This document shows positions 1 to 8,071 of a DNA stretch of 64,000 nt, piece after piece. The DNA comes from Allokutzneria multivorans (GTDB taxonomy: Bacteria; Actinomycetota; Actinomycetes; Mycobacteriales; Pseudonocardiaceae). Location: the NCBI RefSeq assembly GCF_039537405.1, contig NZ_BAABAL010000017.1, positions 186,001 to 250,000 of the forward strand, in the 5' to 3' direction. The notes under the pieces are model-generated. The model made no database searches, had not been told where the DNA came from, and saw only the letters and a list, made by a program, of their open reading frames with translations. The translations under genes and the position numbers were made by a program. Position 1 is the first letter of the stretch. Each line of letters starts with the position of its first letter.

Positions 1-476
1 CGGCGCACGCGGAGGCCAACATCCACAACGACCCGGAAGCGGCTGATCTTGTTCTGGGGGCGGGGTTCGACCTCACGCTCGTGGGCCTCGAAGCGACGGC
101 GCACGCCATCGCCAATGCCACCTGGTTGGATGAACTCGCGGCCCACGACAGCCCCCGGGCCCGGTTCGCGAGCGGTGTTCTCGGCCACTACGTCGACTTC
201 TACGAGCCGCTGGTCGGGGTGCGTCAGTGCACGCTCTACGACCCTCTCGCGGCGGCGATCCTGCTGGACCCGGAACTGGCGCGCTACCGCGAGCTTCCGG
301 TGCACGTGGAGCTGCGGGGCACGCACACCAGGGGAACCACCGTCGCCGACCTGCGCGGTTACCAGGACACGACCGCCGAGCGGCCCGCGGTGAAGATCGC
401 GGCGGAGCTGGAGGAGGCCGAGTTCCTCGACCGGATGTTGCGGGCCCTGCAAGCGGGGACCGCCGGCGCACCTTGA
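1..476 (+). CDS. Nucleoside hydrolase (IunH-like), C-terminal part
   Basis: Only the C-terminal ~158 residues are present; the reading frame is already open at the window edge (first full codon at 3). The fragment has the nucleoside-hydrolase block EANIHNDPEAADLVL followed by LTLVGLEAT. In the family (inosine/uridine-preferring hydrolases) the N-x-x-x-D of this block contributes to the Ca2+/ribose site. The enzyme cleaves the N-glycosidic bond of ribonucleosides, normally in the cytoplasm for purine/pyrimidine salvage. The end AGTAGAP is followed by TGA at 474-476. Substrate preference cannot be read from this fragment. Confidence 0.85.
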   Translation, partial: AHAEANIHNDPEAADLVLGAGFDLTLVGLEATAHAIANATWLDELAAHDSPRARFASGVLGHYVDFYEPLVGVRQCTLYDPLAAAILLDPELARYRELPVHVELRGTHTRGTTVADLRGYQDTTAERPAVKIAAELEEAEFLDRMLRALQAGTAGAP

Positions 477-604
477 TCGGCAAGGGCGGCTGTCTGCTTC
501 CGCTGTCGGCGGGGCACGCTACGATATTTGCAGGAACAGATGCCCAGACAAGCGGAGCCGCCCACGGGTGAGGCCCGCTTGTCCTCGTATAGGGAGGTCG
601 AGCT

Positions 605-784
605 ATGGGGCGCGGCCGAGCCAAGGCAAAGCAGGCCAAGGTGGCAAGGGAGCTCAAGTACAGCTCTCACCCAACTGACCTGCATGCACTCCAGAACGAG
701 TTGTCGGGCGGGGGGTCGTCGGCGGATCGCAGGCCGGACGACCGCCTCGAACTCGACGACCGGTATGACGATTACCGCGGGTGA
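605..784 (+). CDS. DUF3073 small protein
   Basis: 59-residue protein beginning MGRGRAKAKQAKVARELKY, the very conserved basic N-terminus of the actinobacterial DUF3073 family. It is followed by a variable acidic tail ending DDRYDDYRG. The start is fixed by a good ribosome-binding site (AGGGAGGT, about 591-598) and the conserved N-terminus. Function of the family is unknown; the strongly basic start and acidic tail suggest a nucleic-acid or ribosome-associated role, but that is inference. Transcribed alone, facing the acyl-carrier-protein operon. Confidence 0.85.
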   Translation: MGRGRAKAKQAKVARELKYSSHPTDLHALQNELSGGGSSADRRPDDRLELDDRYDDYRG

Positions 785-797
785 ACATCTGAGCTGA

Positions 798-831
798 GCC
801 GCCCGACCACGAGCACCGTGGCCGGGGCGGC
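798..831. terminator. Hairpin between convergent genes
   Basis: GCCGCCC (798-804) pairs with GGGCGGC (825-831) and CCAC (807-810) with GTGG (818-821). It lies between the DUF3073 stop (784) and the end of the minus-strand operon (856), so it can serve both transcripts. Confidence 0.6.
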
Positions 832-855
832 TTCAGTCTTCCTCTTCTCAGCTCC

Positions 856-1107
856 TCAGCGCTGGTGCTGGTCCACGAAGCCGGACAGGCTCGCGATGGA
901 CTCCAGCGCGTCCAGGTTCAGGTCCTCGGCGGCGACGTCGACCCCGAACCGCTCGCGCACGGAGTCCAGCAGGCGCGCGCCCGCGAGCGAGCTGAGGCCG
1001 ACCTCGGGGCCGAACAACCGGGTGTCCCCGGGCAACGCGGCCACGACGGCCTCGTCCTGGCCGATGGCCTCGGCGATCAGCTCGCGGACCACCGCGTCGG
1101 TGCTCAT
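856..1107 (-). CDS. Acyl carrier protein (free-standing)
   Basis: 83 residues, normal ACP length. Helix-2 attachment region reads GLSSLAGARLLDSVR, so Ser40 (in SSL instead of the usual DSL) is the probable phosphopantetheine site. It would tether an acyl group as thioester. The gene starts with ATG overlapping the stop of the FkbH-like gene (ATGA, 1104-1107), so the two are translationally coupled. Family knowledge: small ACPs paired with FkbH proteins carry glyceryl or related three-carbon units. Here the pair ends a polyamine operon rather than sitting in a polyketide cluster, so the cargo is unknown. A phosphopantetheinyl transferase gene is at 36995-37729. Confidence 0.85.
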   Translation of the reverse strand: MSTDAVVRELIAEAIGQDEAVVAALPGDTRLFGPEVGLSSLAGARLLDSVRERFGVDVAAEDLNLDALESIASLSGFVDQHQR

Positions 1108-2147
1108 GAGTCCTCCTCCACGATCGTCAGCCAGGCCGGCGCGTCCGGGGGCGGTGTGCCCGCGGGGGCTCCGAGCACGGCCAGGTCGTGCGCGGGCTGC
1201 TCGACCACGCGCATCCCGCACTGCCGGAACAGCACGCGCAGTTCGAGGTTCGCGCTGGTCGGGCGCATGAGCACCTCGATGCCAGCGCCGGAGCGCTCCA
1301 TCAGCCAGCGCAGGAACGCCAGCGCCACTCCGCGCCCGGCCACCCGGCAGGACAGCGCGAGCAAGTGCACCCGCCACGCGGCGTCGCGGCGCTCCACCAA
1401 CGCCGCGCCGATCATCCCGTAGCTGCCGAAGCGGTCGGTCAACCGAGCCACCGGCACGAACCACTCCGGCGAAGCGAGCATCGAGCGAAGCTCCTCCGCC
1501 GACGGCACCTCACCGGTCGAGTTGAGCCGGTGCGTCCGCGTGGCCAGCTCCAGCAGCCGGTCCAGGTCCGAAGGGCGAGCCTCGCGCACCGCCAGCCGCA
1601 TGTCGCAGTCGCGCAGGAAGTCCTCGCGGGAGCCGCCGAAGCTCGCCGCGGCGGCCTTGCGATCGGAGTCCTCGCGGTAGCGGCGGACACGCGCCCGGCT
1701 GTCGTCGGTGAGCACCGGAGGCAGCAGCGGCGGTTCGTCCAACCGCGCGGCCAGCTCCTCGGGGGAGAGGACGAGCACCTCGGGGGCGCGCGCCGCGACC
1801 TCCGCGCGCTCGAAGGCGGTGTCGTCGACGAACGCGAGGGTGTCCAGGCCGATGCCCAGCTCCGCGGCGATCCGGCGCAGCGAATCGCTCTTGTCGCCCC
1901 AGCCCAGCTGCGGCGCGACGAAACGTTCCGCCAGCTCAGGGGTGGACTTGAGCAGCGCGAGCAGCGACGGGTCGGTCCGGCTGGCGACGCTGCTCAGGAT
2001 GCCGCGCTCGGCGAGCACGTCGATCGCGCGCAGCACGTCGGGTCGTGGTGTCGGCAGGCTCTGCCCGTCGCCCTCGATCGCGACCTCGTCCCACACCGTG
2101 CCGTCGAGGTCCCAGACGACGCACTTCACCGAGCGGCCAGAACTCAT
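1104..2147 (-). CDS. FkbH-like HAD-IIIC / GNAT two-domain protein
   Basis: 347 residues. N-terminal HAD domain with the nucleophile motif DLDGT (Asp13/Asp15), a Ser/Arg-containing motif 2 (SSVASR), a GWGDKSDSL lysine motif and acidic motif FVDDT; this is the HAD-IIIC (FkbH) pattern. C-terminal ~150 residues look like a GNAT-type acyltransferase fold (HLLALSCRVAGRGVALAFL; SANLELRVLFRQCGM). Known FkbH enzymes load a glyceryl unit from 1,3-bisphosphoglycerate onto an ACP; the next gene is an ACP, overlapping by 4 bp. Start at 2147 overlaps the stop of the upstream GNAT gene (ATGA). An upstream in-frame extension is only a shadow of that gene. The exact substrate is not deducible. Confidence 0.85.
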   Translation of the reverse strand: MSSGRSVKCVVWDLDGTVWDEVAIEGDGQSLPTPRPDVLRAIDVLAERGILSSVASRTDPSLLALLKSTPELAERFVAPQLGWGDKSDSLRRIAAELGIGLDTLAFVDDTAFERAEVAARAPEVLVLSPEELAARLDEPPLLPPVLTDDSRARVRRYREDSDRKAAAASFGGSREDFLRDCDMRLAVREARPSDLDRLLELATRTHRLNSTGEVPSAEELRSMLASPEWFVPVARLTDRFGSYGMIGAALVERRDAAWRVHLLALSCRVAGRGVALAFLRWLMERSGAGIEVLMRPTSANLELRVLFRQCGMRVVEQPAHDLAVLGAPAGTPPPDAPAWLTIVEEDS

Positions 2148-2605
2148 TTCCTCATGTCCAGGCGCATCGACAGGTGCGTCGACTCGAAGCCGTACTTCCG
2201 GTAGAGCGAGCGCATGCCGGTGTTGCCGACGTGCACCTTGCCGGTGACCTCGGTCAGCTCGTTGCGCGCTGCGAAGGCGAGGCCCTCCTCCAGCAGCAGC
2301 TCCGCGACCTCGGTCCGCTCCGGCAGCTCCGCGACCGCGAGCGAGCGGAAGTTGGCGTAGCGGTCGCCGGTGAGGAAGTTGGTGTTGAGCGCCATCCACA
2401 GCCAGCCGACCGGCGCCTCAGCACCGCGCGAGGCCACGAACATGCCCTCGGGCTGCTTCTTCAGCGCGTTGGCCAGCTTCTTGCGGTGCGTCGCCGGATC
2501 GTCCACCGCGTCGTCGCCGAAGGAGATCTTGGCGATCTCCACCTCGAAGTCCGCGATGGTGTCCAGGTCCCGCTCCTCGGCCTGGCGCACGACGTACGAG
2601 GTCAC
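2144..2605 (-). CDS. GNAT family N-acetyltransferase
   Basis: 153 residues, single GNAT domain: LAVAELPERTEVAELLLEEG resembles the acetyl-CoA binding region, and NTGMRSLYRKYGF is the typical motif-B end. Starts with GTG overlapping the bpsA stop codon (GTGA, 2602-2605) and ends overlapping the FkbH-like start, so it is translationally coupled on both sides. In this context an N-acylation of a polyamine product is a reasonable inference, comparable to spermidine N-acetyltransferases, but no substrate determinant is visible. It could also act on the FkbH/ACP product. Confidence 0.8.
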   Translation of the reverse strand: MTSYVVRQAEERDLDTIADFEVEIAKISFGDDAVDDPATHRKKLANALKKQPEGMFVASRGAEAPVGWLWMALNTNFLTGDRYANFRSLAVAELPERTEVAELLLEEGLAFAARNELTEVTGKVHVGNTGMRSLYRKYGFESTHLSMRLDMRK

Positions 2606-3792
2606 TTCGACTCCGACTCCGCCACCAGCTGCAACGGCCGGAACGGGCCGCCCTTGCACTCCGGGCACCCGGCCTCGCGCAGTTCGGCGACCGAGTCGAA
2701 CGCCGCGCCGACCCCGACGGGGATCTTCGCCGAGCACGAGACGCACTCGTACTCGCGCTGCCGGGAGCGCTTCTCCCTGGTGTAGAGCGGGCCCTCGTAG
2801 CTGCCCGCCACCGAGGACGCGGTCTCCGCCGTGGTCAGCAGGTGCTGCAGGAACCCGGTGCCGCCGAGGATGCCGCTGCCCTCGTACTCGTTGAAGTTGC
2901 GGATCATCCCGTGGGTGACCAGGCCGAGGCCGAGGACCTCGCGCTGGACGTCCAGCATCTCCTCGGTCCCCTTGGCGCCGAAGGAGAACAGCACGTTGCG
3001 CGCCGCACCCGGCTTGAGGCCCTCGACCACGCGGGAGAGGAACAGCTTCGCGCCCTCCGCGGTGTAGGGCGGGTCGGTCATGCCCGCGTCGAACTGGCCG
3101 CGCAGCTCCTCCGGCAGCGGGTCGCGCAGGTTGTGCTGCACCAGGTCCACGTCGATGCCGAGGGTGTCTGCGGTGTCGGCGATGTACTCCAGGATGTCCG
3201 CGGAGAGGTCGACCACGGTGACCTTGCTGGCCAACGGCACGTCGAGGACGTCGCTGACCACGCCGATCGCGATCGAGACCAGGTCGTCGTCGCCGACGAG
3301 CAGCACCGAGCCGCCCGGCAGCACGCCCGCCCTGATCAGCGCGAGCACCCTGCGGACCTTGGTCTCGGCGGTGCACAGCGACTGGTCGAGCGCGACGTTC
3401 ACGCCCGGCGCGGCGGCCATGATCCGCTTCATCCGCTCGACGGCCTCGTTGAGCACCGCGGGGATGGCGATCTCCAGACCGCCACAGCGGTAGCAGTCCG
3501 GGTCGAGGTTGAGCTCGACGCCCAGTTCGGTGGTCAGCGCGTGCCCGCGCGGGGTGAGCCGGGAGGGCCGCTCCTCGCCGAGCAGGCCGCGGCTGCGCAA
3601 CTCGTTGCCGACCGCGGCCACGATGGGCAGCGGAAGGCCGGTGCGGCGGCTGATCGCCCTCGTCGGTGCCGGGGCGAGCTGGCGGAAGGCCTGGAGGATG
3701 GCGCGGACGCCCATCTCGCCCTCCTGCAGCCGCACTGCGTCGGCCACCTCGGCGAGCAGTGCCAGGTCAGGATTCTGGGACTCGGCGCTCAT
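2602..3792 (-). CDS. bpsA: Branched-chain polyamine synthase BpsA (DUF43)
   Basis: 396 residues from ATG at 3792. An N-terminal winged-helix-like region (about 1-90) is followed by an aminopropyltransferase Rossmann domain. The BpsA active-site motif GDDD is at 167-170 and TDPPYT at 239-244. Known BpsA enzymes transfer aminopropyl groups from decarboxylated SAM to the secondary amine of spermidine, giving N4-branched polyamines, mainly in thermophiles. The adjacent speD supplies decarboxylated SAM, which strongly supports the role. Cys100/Cys103 and a C-terminal Cys350-x2-Cys/Cys376-x2-Cys ribbon look metal-binding. An upstream TTG start at 3852 is possible but has no support. The acceptor polyamine is unproven. 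Confidence 0.82.
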   Translation of the reverse strand: MSAESQNPDLALLAEVADAVRLQEGEMGVRAILQAFRQLAPAPTRAISRRTGLPLPIVAAVGNELRSRGLLGEERPSRLTPRGHALTTELGVELNLDPDCYRCGGLEIAIPAVLNEAVERMKRIMAAAPGVNVALDQSLCTAETKVRRVLALIRAGVLPGGSVLLVGDDDLVSIAIGVVSDVLDVPLASKVTVVDLSADILEYIADTADTLGIDVDLVQHNLRDPLPEELRGQFDAGMTDPPYTAEGAKLFLSRVVEGLKPGAARNVLFSFGAKGTEEMLDVQREVLGLGLVTHGMIRNFNEYEGSGILGGTGFLQHLLTTAETASSVAGSYEGPLYTREKRSRQREYECVSCSAKIPVGVGAAFDSVAELREAGCPECKGGPFRPLQLVAESESK

Positions 3793-3873
3793 GAGGCGAA
3801 TCGCAGACAGGTCAACACGGTGCTGTTCAACATGGTGCGGCGAGCTTAGCAACCGGCGTGCTCACCAGCGGGT

Positions 3874-4239
3874 TCACCTGGTGGCGCGGAGCAGTCGGGA
3901 GACGTTGGTGCGCACCGGGGACAGTCCAGCCTCCAGCGTGGTGATCATGCGCTCGGCGTTGATCCGGCCGTAGGCGAGCAGATCGATGTTGGCCAGGGTG
4001 AACTCGGGCCAGGTGTGGATGCTCAGGTGCGACTGCGAGAGCACCAGGACGGCGGTCACCGCGCCGTTGGGGAAGACGTGCCGGGACTCGCCGAGGATCG
4101 TCGCGCCGCCCGCGAGCGCGGCTTCGGTGAGCAGTCGCAGCAGCGCGGGCTCGTCGGTCAGGATCGCGGGGTCGGCCACCCACGCGTCGACCGCGTAGGA
4201 GCACAGCTCGCCGACCTCGACCGCTCCGTCATCCGCCAT
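3874..4239 (-). CDS. speD: S-adenosylmethionine decarboxylase proenzyme
   Basis: 121 residues, the size of the short prokaryotic (class 1B) SpeD. The self-cleavage region reads SQSHLSIHTWPE: Ser73 would become the pyruvoyl cofactor after cleavage before it. His75 and nearby HVFPNGA match the family. The enzyme makes decarboxylated SAM, the aminopropyl donor. It is the first gene of the minus-strand operon, 81 nt ahead of bpsA, and is divergent from the phosphatase gene at 4332. No spermidine synthase (speE) is nearby, so BpsA is the apparent local consumer. Confidence 0.93.
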   Translation of the reverse strand: MADDGAVEVGELCSYAVDAWVADPAILTDEPALLRLLTEAALAGGATILGESRHVFPNGAVTAVLVLSQSHLSIHTWPEFTLANIDLLAYGRINAERMITTLEAGLSPVRTNVSRLLRATR

Positions 4240-4331
4240 GCGGCGAGGGTAGTTGTCCCTCGGCCGGAGGACTTCCCGAAGGCTTCGGGCACCCCCGTAC
4301 GATCGACGGGATCCGTCTGAGGGAGGCCGCT

Positions 4332-5540
4332 GTGCCCGGACCCGTTCGGCTCGGCGAGCGCGACATCCGCGTCCTTCTGGTCGAGGACGATGACGGAGAC
4401 GCCTTCCTCGTCGAGGAACACCTGGCGTTGCAGAACGAGCGCGTCCGCCTCGACCGCGTGCGCACCCTCGCCGACGCCGAGGCGGAGATCCTGGGCCGCC
4501 GCGTCGACTGCGTGCTGCTGGACCTGCAACTGCCCGACGCGACCGGGCTCGACGGCCTGCGCAGGCTGCGCTCGGTCGGCGCGGCGGGCAGCGTCGCCTT
4601 CATCGTGCTCACCGGCCACGACGACCGGCAGCAGGGCGTCGACGCCGTCGCGGCGGGCGCCCAGGACTACCTGATCAAGGGCGATGTGGACGGGCGGCTG
4701 CTCGGAAGGGCGATCCGCTACGCCATCGAGCGCCTGCGCGCGGAGGAGACCCAGCGCCAGCTCGACGAGGAGCGGCTGCGCGGTGAGGAGAACGCCAGGC
4801 TGGAGCGCGGCCTGCTGCCCTCGCCGCTGCTGCGCGACCCGCACACGACCTTCGTCGCCCGCTACCGCGCGGGCGGAGCCACCATGCTCGTCGGTGGGGA
4901 CTTCTACGATGCGGTGCAGACCGAGGACGGCACGGTGCACGTCGTCATCGGCGATGTCTGCGGGCACGGTCCCGATGAGGCGGCCGTCGGGGTGTGCCTG
5001 CGCATCGCGTGGCGCGCGCTCGTGCTCTCCGGTCAGCCGACCGAGGTGATTCTTCGGACGCTGCAACAGGTTCTGCTCGCGGAGCGGTTGCGAAGGGGTG
5101 TCTTCGCGACGATCGCGACGATCTCGGTCAGCCCCGACCAGCAGACCGCGACCATGCACCTGGCCGGGCACCCGGAGCCGCTGCTGCTCAGCGGCGGCCG
5201 GGCCGTCGCCGTGCCCAGGGACGACGCGGGCATGCCGCTGGGCATCGACCCGCAGGCGAGCTGGTTGCCGATGACCATCGACCTGCCGCAGGACTGGGCG
5301 CTGGTGCTCTACACCGACGGGCTGATCGAGGGCCGTGTGGGCGAGGGACCGGAACGCCTTGGCGTGGAAGGACTCCACGGCCTGGTCGAGGAGCGGATCG
5401 CCGAGGACCCGCGCTGGCGCTCCGACCCGCACACACTGCTGGACCACCTCGTCGAGCGGACCGAGGCCCTGCACGGCCAGCGCCTCACCGACGACGTGGC
5501 CGTGCTGCTGCTGACGTCGAACTACCGGCGGCCGAGGTGA
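4332..5540 (+). CDS. Receiver-SpoIIE (PP2C-type) phosphatase
   Basis: 402 residues from GTG. Residues ~12-125 form a response-regulator receiver: acidic Glu18/Asp19/Asp20, phospho-acceptor Asp64 (LLDLQLP), Thr94, Lys116. A linker with coiled-coil character (~135-165) leads to a SpoIIE/PPM phosphatase domain with metal-binding motifs GGDFYDA (188-194), GDVCGHG (207-213), YTDG (327-330) and DDVAVLLL near the end. Such proteins dephosphorylate anti-anti-sigma factors when the receiver is phosphorylated. The stop overlaps the start of the histidine kinase (GTGA), so it is co-translated with its likely partner. Target anti-sigma system is not in the window. Confidence 0.9.
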   Translation: MPGPVRLGERDIRVLLVEDDDGDAFLVEEHLALQNERVRLDRVRTLADAEAEILGRRVDCVLLDLQLPDATGLDGLRRLRSVGAAGSVAFIVLTGHDDRQQGVDAVAAGAQDYLIKGDVDGRLLGRAIRYAIERLRAEETQRQLDEERLRGEENARLERGLLPSPLLRDPHTTFVARYRAGGATMLVGGDFYDAVQTEDGTVHVVIGDVCGHGPDEAAVGVCLRIAWRALVLSGQPTEVILRTLQQVLLAERLRRGVFATIATISVSPDQQTATMHLAGHPEPLLLSGGRAVAVPRDDAGMPLGIDPQASWLPMTIDLPQDWALVLYTDGLIEGRVGEGPERLGVEGLHGLVEERIAEDPRWRSDPHTLLDHLVERTEALHGQRLTDDVAVLLLTSNYRRPR

Positions 5541-7084
5541 CGCGTTCCCTCAGCCGCTGGTTGCTGGCGGCCGGAGCGTTCCTGCTGGTGTTCGCGGTGA
5601 GCGCGATCGTGCTGGGTGCCTACGCGATCACCGAGCTGACCGACGCCAGGCGCACCGGAACCACCTACGTCCAGCCCGCCGCCCGGCTCGCGCAGACGAT
5701 GACCACCGCGTTCCTCGACCAGGAGACCGGCGTCCGGGGCTACGTGCTGACCGGCCGCCCCGACTTCCTGGAGCCGTACCGCACCGGTGAGCGCCAGGCG
5801 ATGGACGCGTACGCGAGGCTCACCGAGCTGATCAAGAACGGCGGCGCGGTCGAGCGCGCGAACCTGCTGACGGTCGACGCGGCGAACCGGGCGTGGCTCA
5901 GCGGCTACGTCGAGCCGACCCTGGAGATCGTGCACACCCGGGGCGCCTCGGGCGACATCGGGAACTCCGCGCGCGGCAAGATCCTCTTCGACGAGGTGCG
6001 CGCCGCGCTGAACCGGCAGACCGAGCACTACGACCTGCTGCGCGCGAACTCGCAGCGGCTGGTGGACGGCGCGGCCCGGACCCTGATCACGGTCTGCGTC
6101 ACGGTCGCGGTGCTGCTGGTGCTCGCGATCGTCGCGCTGTTCCTCGGCACCCGGCGGGTGGTGCTGCGGCCGCTCGCCGACCTGAGCGCCGAGGCCAGGC
6201 GCGTGGCCGGCGGCGACTTCCACCACCAGCTCGAAGTGCGCGGCCCCCGCGAGATCGTCGACCTCGGGCGTGACGTGGACGAGATGCGCGGGCACATCCT
6301 GCGTGAGCTGGGGGCGTTGCAGGAGGCCCACCGCGCCCTCGACGAACAGGCCCGCGAGCTGCAGCGGTCCAACGCGGAGCTGGAGCAGTTCGCCTACGTC
6401 GCCTCGCACGACCTGCAGGAACCACTGCGCAAGGTCGCGGGGTTCTGCCAGCTGCTGGCCACCCGCTACCGGGGGCAGCTCGACGACCGGGCGGACCAGT
6501 ACATCGACTTCGCGGTGGACGGCGCCAAGCGGATGCAGGTGCTGATCAACGACCTGCTGGCGTTCTCCAGGGTCGGCAGGACCAGCGGCGAGCAGCGCGA
6601 ACTCGACAGCGCCGAGCTGGTCGCACAGGCTGAGCGCAACCTCGCCGCCGTCATCGAGGACAGCGGCGCGGAGATCCGCACCGGGGACCTGCCCGTGGTG
6701 CGCGGTGAGGCGTCGCTGCTGACCACGGTCTTCCAGAACCTGATCGGCAACGCGGTGAAGTTCCGAGGCGAGCAACCGCCCCGGCTGCGGATCGAGGCGG
6801 AGCGCTTCGGTGAGATGTGGGAGTTCTCCTTCTCCGACAACGGGATCGGCATCGAATCGCAGTACGCCGAGCGCATCTTCGTGATCTTCCAGCGGCTGCA
6901 CGCCAAGGAGGCCTACGAGGGCACGGGCATCGGCCTCGCCCTGTGCCGCAAGATCGTCGAGCACCACGGCGGCACCATCCGGCTGGACACCGGGTACCGG
7001 GGCGGGACGCGCTTCGTGTTCACCCTGCCCGCCGTCCCGGAACAGACAGAAGCACAGCAGACGACCGAAGGTGACCATGACTGA
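5537..7084 (+). CDS. CHASE3-type membrane sensor histidine kinase
   Basis: 515 residues from GTG at 5537, overlapping the preceding stop. TM1 ~8-31, an extracytoplasmic CHASE3-like four-helix segment with LDQETGVRGYVLTGRPDFL, TM2 ~182-206, HAMP ~207-258, a coiled coil, then HisKA with SHDLQEPLRKV (phospho-His291) and a HATPase_c domain (FSDNGIGIESQYAERIF, GTGIGLALCRKIVEHHGG). This architecture resembles phytochrome-like/Rcp1-linked kinases. It most likely phosphorylates the two receivers encoded on either side. Signal unknown; the periplasmic CHASE3 domain implies an external or envelope cue. Confidence 0.92.
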   Translation: MTRSLSRWLLAAGAFLLVFAVSAIVLGAYAITELTDARRTGTTYVQPAARLAQTMTTAFLDQETGVRGYVLTGRPDFLEPYRTGERQAMDAYARLTELIKNGGAVERANLLTVDAANRAWLSGYVEPTLEIVHTRGASGDIGNSARGKILFDEVRAALNRQTEHYDLLRANSQRLVDGAARTLITVCVTVAVLLVLAIVALFLGTRRVVLRPLADLSAEARRVAGGDFHHQLEVRGPREIVDLGRDVDEMRGHILRELGALQEAHRALDEQARELQRSNAELEQFAYVASHDLQEPLRKVAGFCQLLATRYRGQLDDRADQYIDFAVDGAKRMQVLINDLLAFSRVGRTSGEQRELDSAELVAQAERNLAAVIEDSGAEIRTGDLPVVRGEASLLTTVFQNLIGNAVKFRGEQPPRLRIEAERFGEMWEFSFSDNGIGIESQYAERIFVIFQRLHAKEAYEGTGIGLALCRKIVEHHGGTIRLDTGYRGGTRFVFTLPAVPEQTEAQQTTEGDHD

Positions 7085-7520
7085 CCAGACCCCGCTCACC
7101 CCCTTCGACGTCCTGCTCGTCGAGGACGACCCGGGCGATGTGCTGATGACCCAGGAAGCCTTCGAGCTGCACAAGATCCGCAACAGCCTGCACGTGGTCC
7201 CCGACGGCGTCGAGGCGCTGGCCTTCCTGCGCCGCGAGGGCGCGCACGCGAACGCGCCGAGGCCGGGGCTGATCCTGCTCGACCTGAACCTGCCGAAGAA
7301 GGACGGCCGCGAGGTCCTCGCCGAGATCAAGGCGGACGAGTCGCTGCGCACCATCCCCGTTGTGGTGCTGACCACCTCGGAGGCGGAGGAGGACATCCTG
7401 CGCAGCTACGACCTGCACGCCAACGCCTACGTCACCAAGCCGGTGGACTTCCACCGCTTCGTGGAGATCGTCCAGCGCATCGACGACTTCTTCGTCACGG
7501 TGGTCAAGCTGCCGCGCTGA
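7077..7520 (+). CDS. Rcp1-like single-domain response regulator
   Basis: 147 residues, a stand-alone receiver without output domain: Asp17/Asp18, phospho-Asp69 (LLDLNLPKKDG), Thr99/Thr100, Lys121 (VTKPVDF). The signature matches Rcp1-type regulators partnered with phytochrome-like kinases. ATG at 7077 is used; a GTG at 7071 in the same frame is equally possible. The gene overlaps the kinase 3' end, so the three genes 4332-7520 form one transcription unit. Probable phosphotransfer or phosphate-sink partner of the receiver-SpoIIE protein. Confidence 0.9.
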   Translation: MTDQTPLTPFDVLLVEDDPGDVLMTQEAFELHKIRNSLHVVPDGVEALAFLRREGAHANAPRPGLILLDLNLPKKDGREVLAEIKADESLRTIPVVVLTTSEAEEDILRSYDLHANAYVTKPVDFHRFVEIVQRIDDFFVTVVKLPR

Positions 7521-7534
7521 ACTAGGTTGGTCTC

Positions 7535-7978
7535 ATGGCAGCGAACCAGGTCGTCTCGCGCACTGTGGTCATCAACGCCCCGCCGGAGCGCGTCTTCGAG
7601 GTGTTGGCCAATCCCTACGAGCACGCCAACTTCGACGGCTCCGGCAGCGTGCGCGGGCAGCTGCACGGGCCGGAGCGCCTGGAGCTGGGCGCGAAGTTCG
7701 GCATGCGGATGCGGGTCCTGCTGCCGTACCGGATCGAGAACGAGGTCGTGGAGTTCGAGGCCGACCGGCTCATCGCCTGGCGGCACACCGGCCACCACCG
7801 CTGGCGCTACGCGCTGGAGCCGACCGAGGACGGCACCAGGGTCACCGAGAGCTTCGACTGGGGCACCGCGCGCTCGCCGAAGGCGTTGGAGCTGCTGGGT
7901 TACCCCAGGCGGAACGCCCGTTCGATCGAGCAAACCTTGGCACGGCTGAAGACGCTCGTCGAACAGCGCTCCGGCTGA
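7535..7978 (+). CDS. SRPBCC / polyketide cyclase-like protein
   Basis: 147 residues. N-terminal VVINAPPERVFEVLANPYEHANFDGSGSV is the START/SRPBCC (polyketide cyclase/dehydrase) opening, followed by MRVLLPYRIENEVVEFE and a terminal helix (NARSIEQTLARLKTLVEQ). The fold forms a hydrophobic pocket for lipids or aromatic ligands; in stand-alone actinobacterial members the ligand is unknown. Fifteen bp after the receiver gene on the same strand, so it may be read through from the phosphorelay operon. Confidence 0.8.
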   Translation: MAANQVVSRTVVINAPPERVFEVLANPYEHANFDGSGSVRGQLHGPERLELGAKFGMRMRVLLPYRIENEVVEFEADRLIAWRHTGHHRWRYALEPTEDGTRVTESFDWGTARSPKALELLGYPRRNARSIEQTLARLKTLVEQRSG

Positions 7979-8071
7979 GTTGATCCGCTGAGTTGTTCTG
8001 TGATGCCGCCGTGCCCTCGGTGATCTCCGCCGCGCGGATCATGGGTCACTCCCGGGCTGACAGGGGTGGCC

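Noticed and set aside
3793..3852. N-terminal extension of BpsA from TTG at 3852
   Set aside because: The added 20 residues (LLSSPHHVEQHRV...) have no family match and no ribosome-binding site; ATG at 3792 is preferred.
5522..7396. A 624-residue minus-strand open frame
   Set aside because: Antisense of the histidine kinase; no domain, low-complexity composition.
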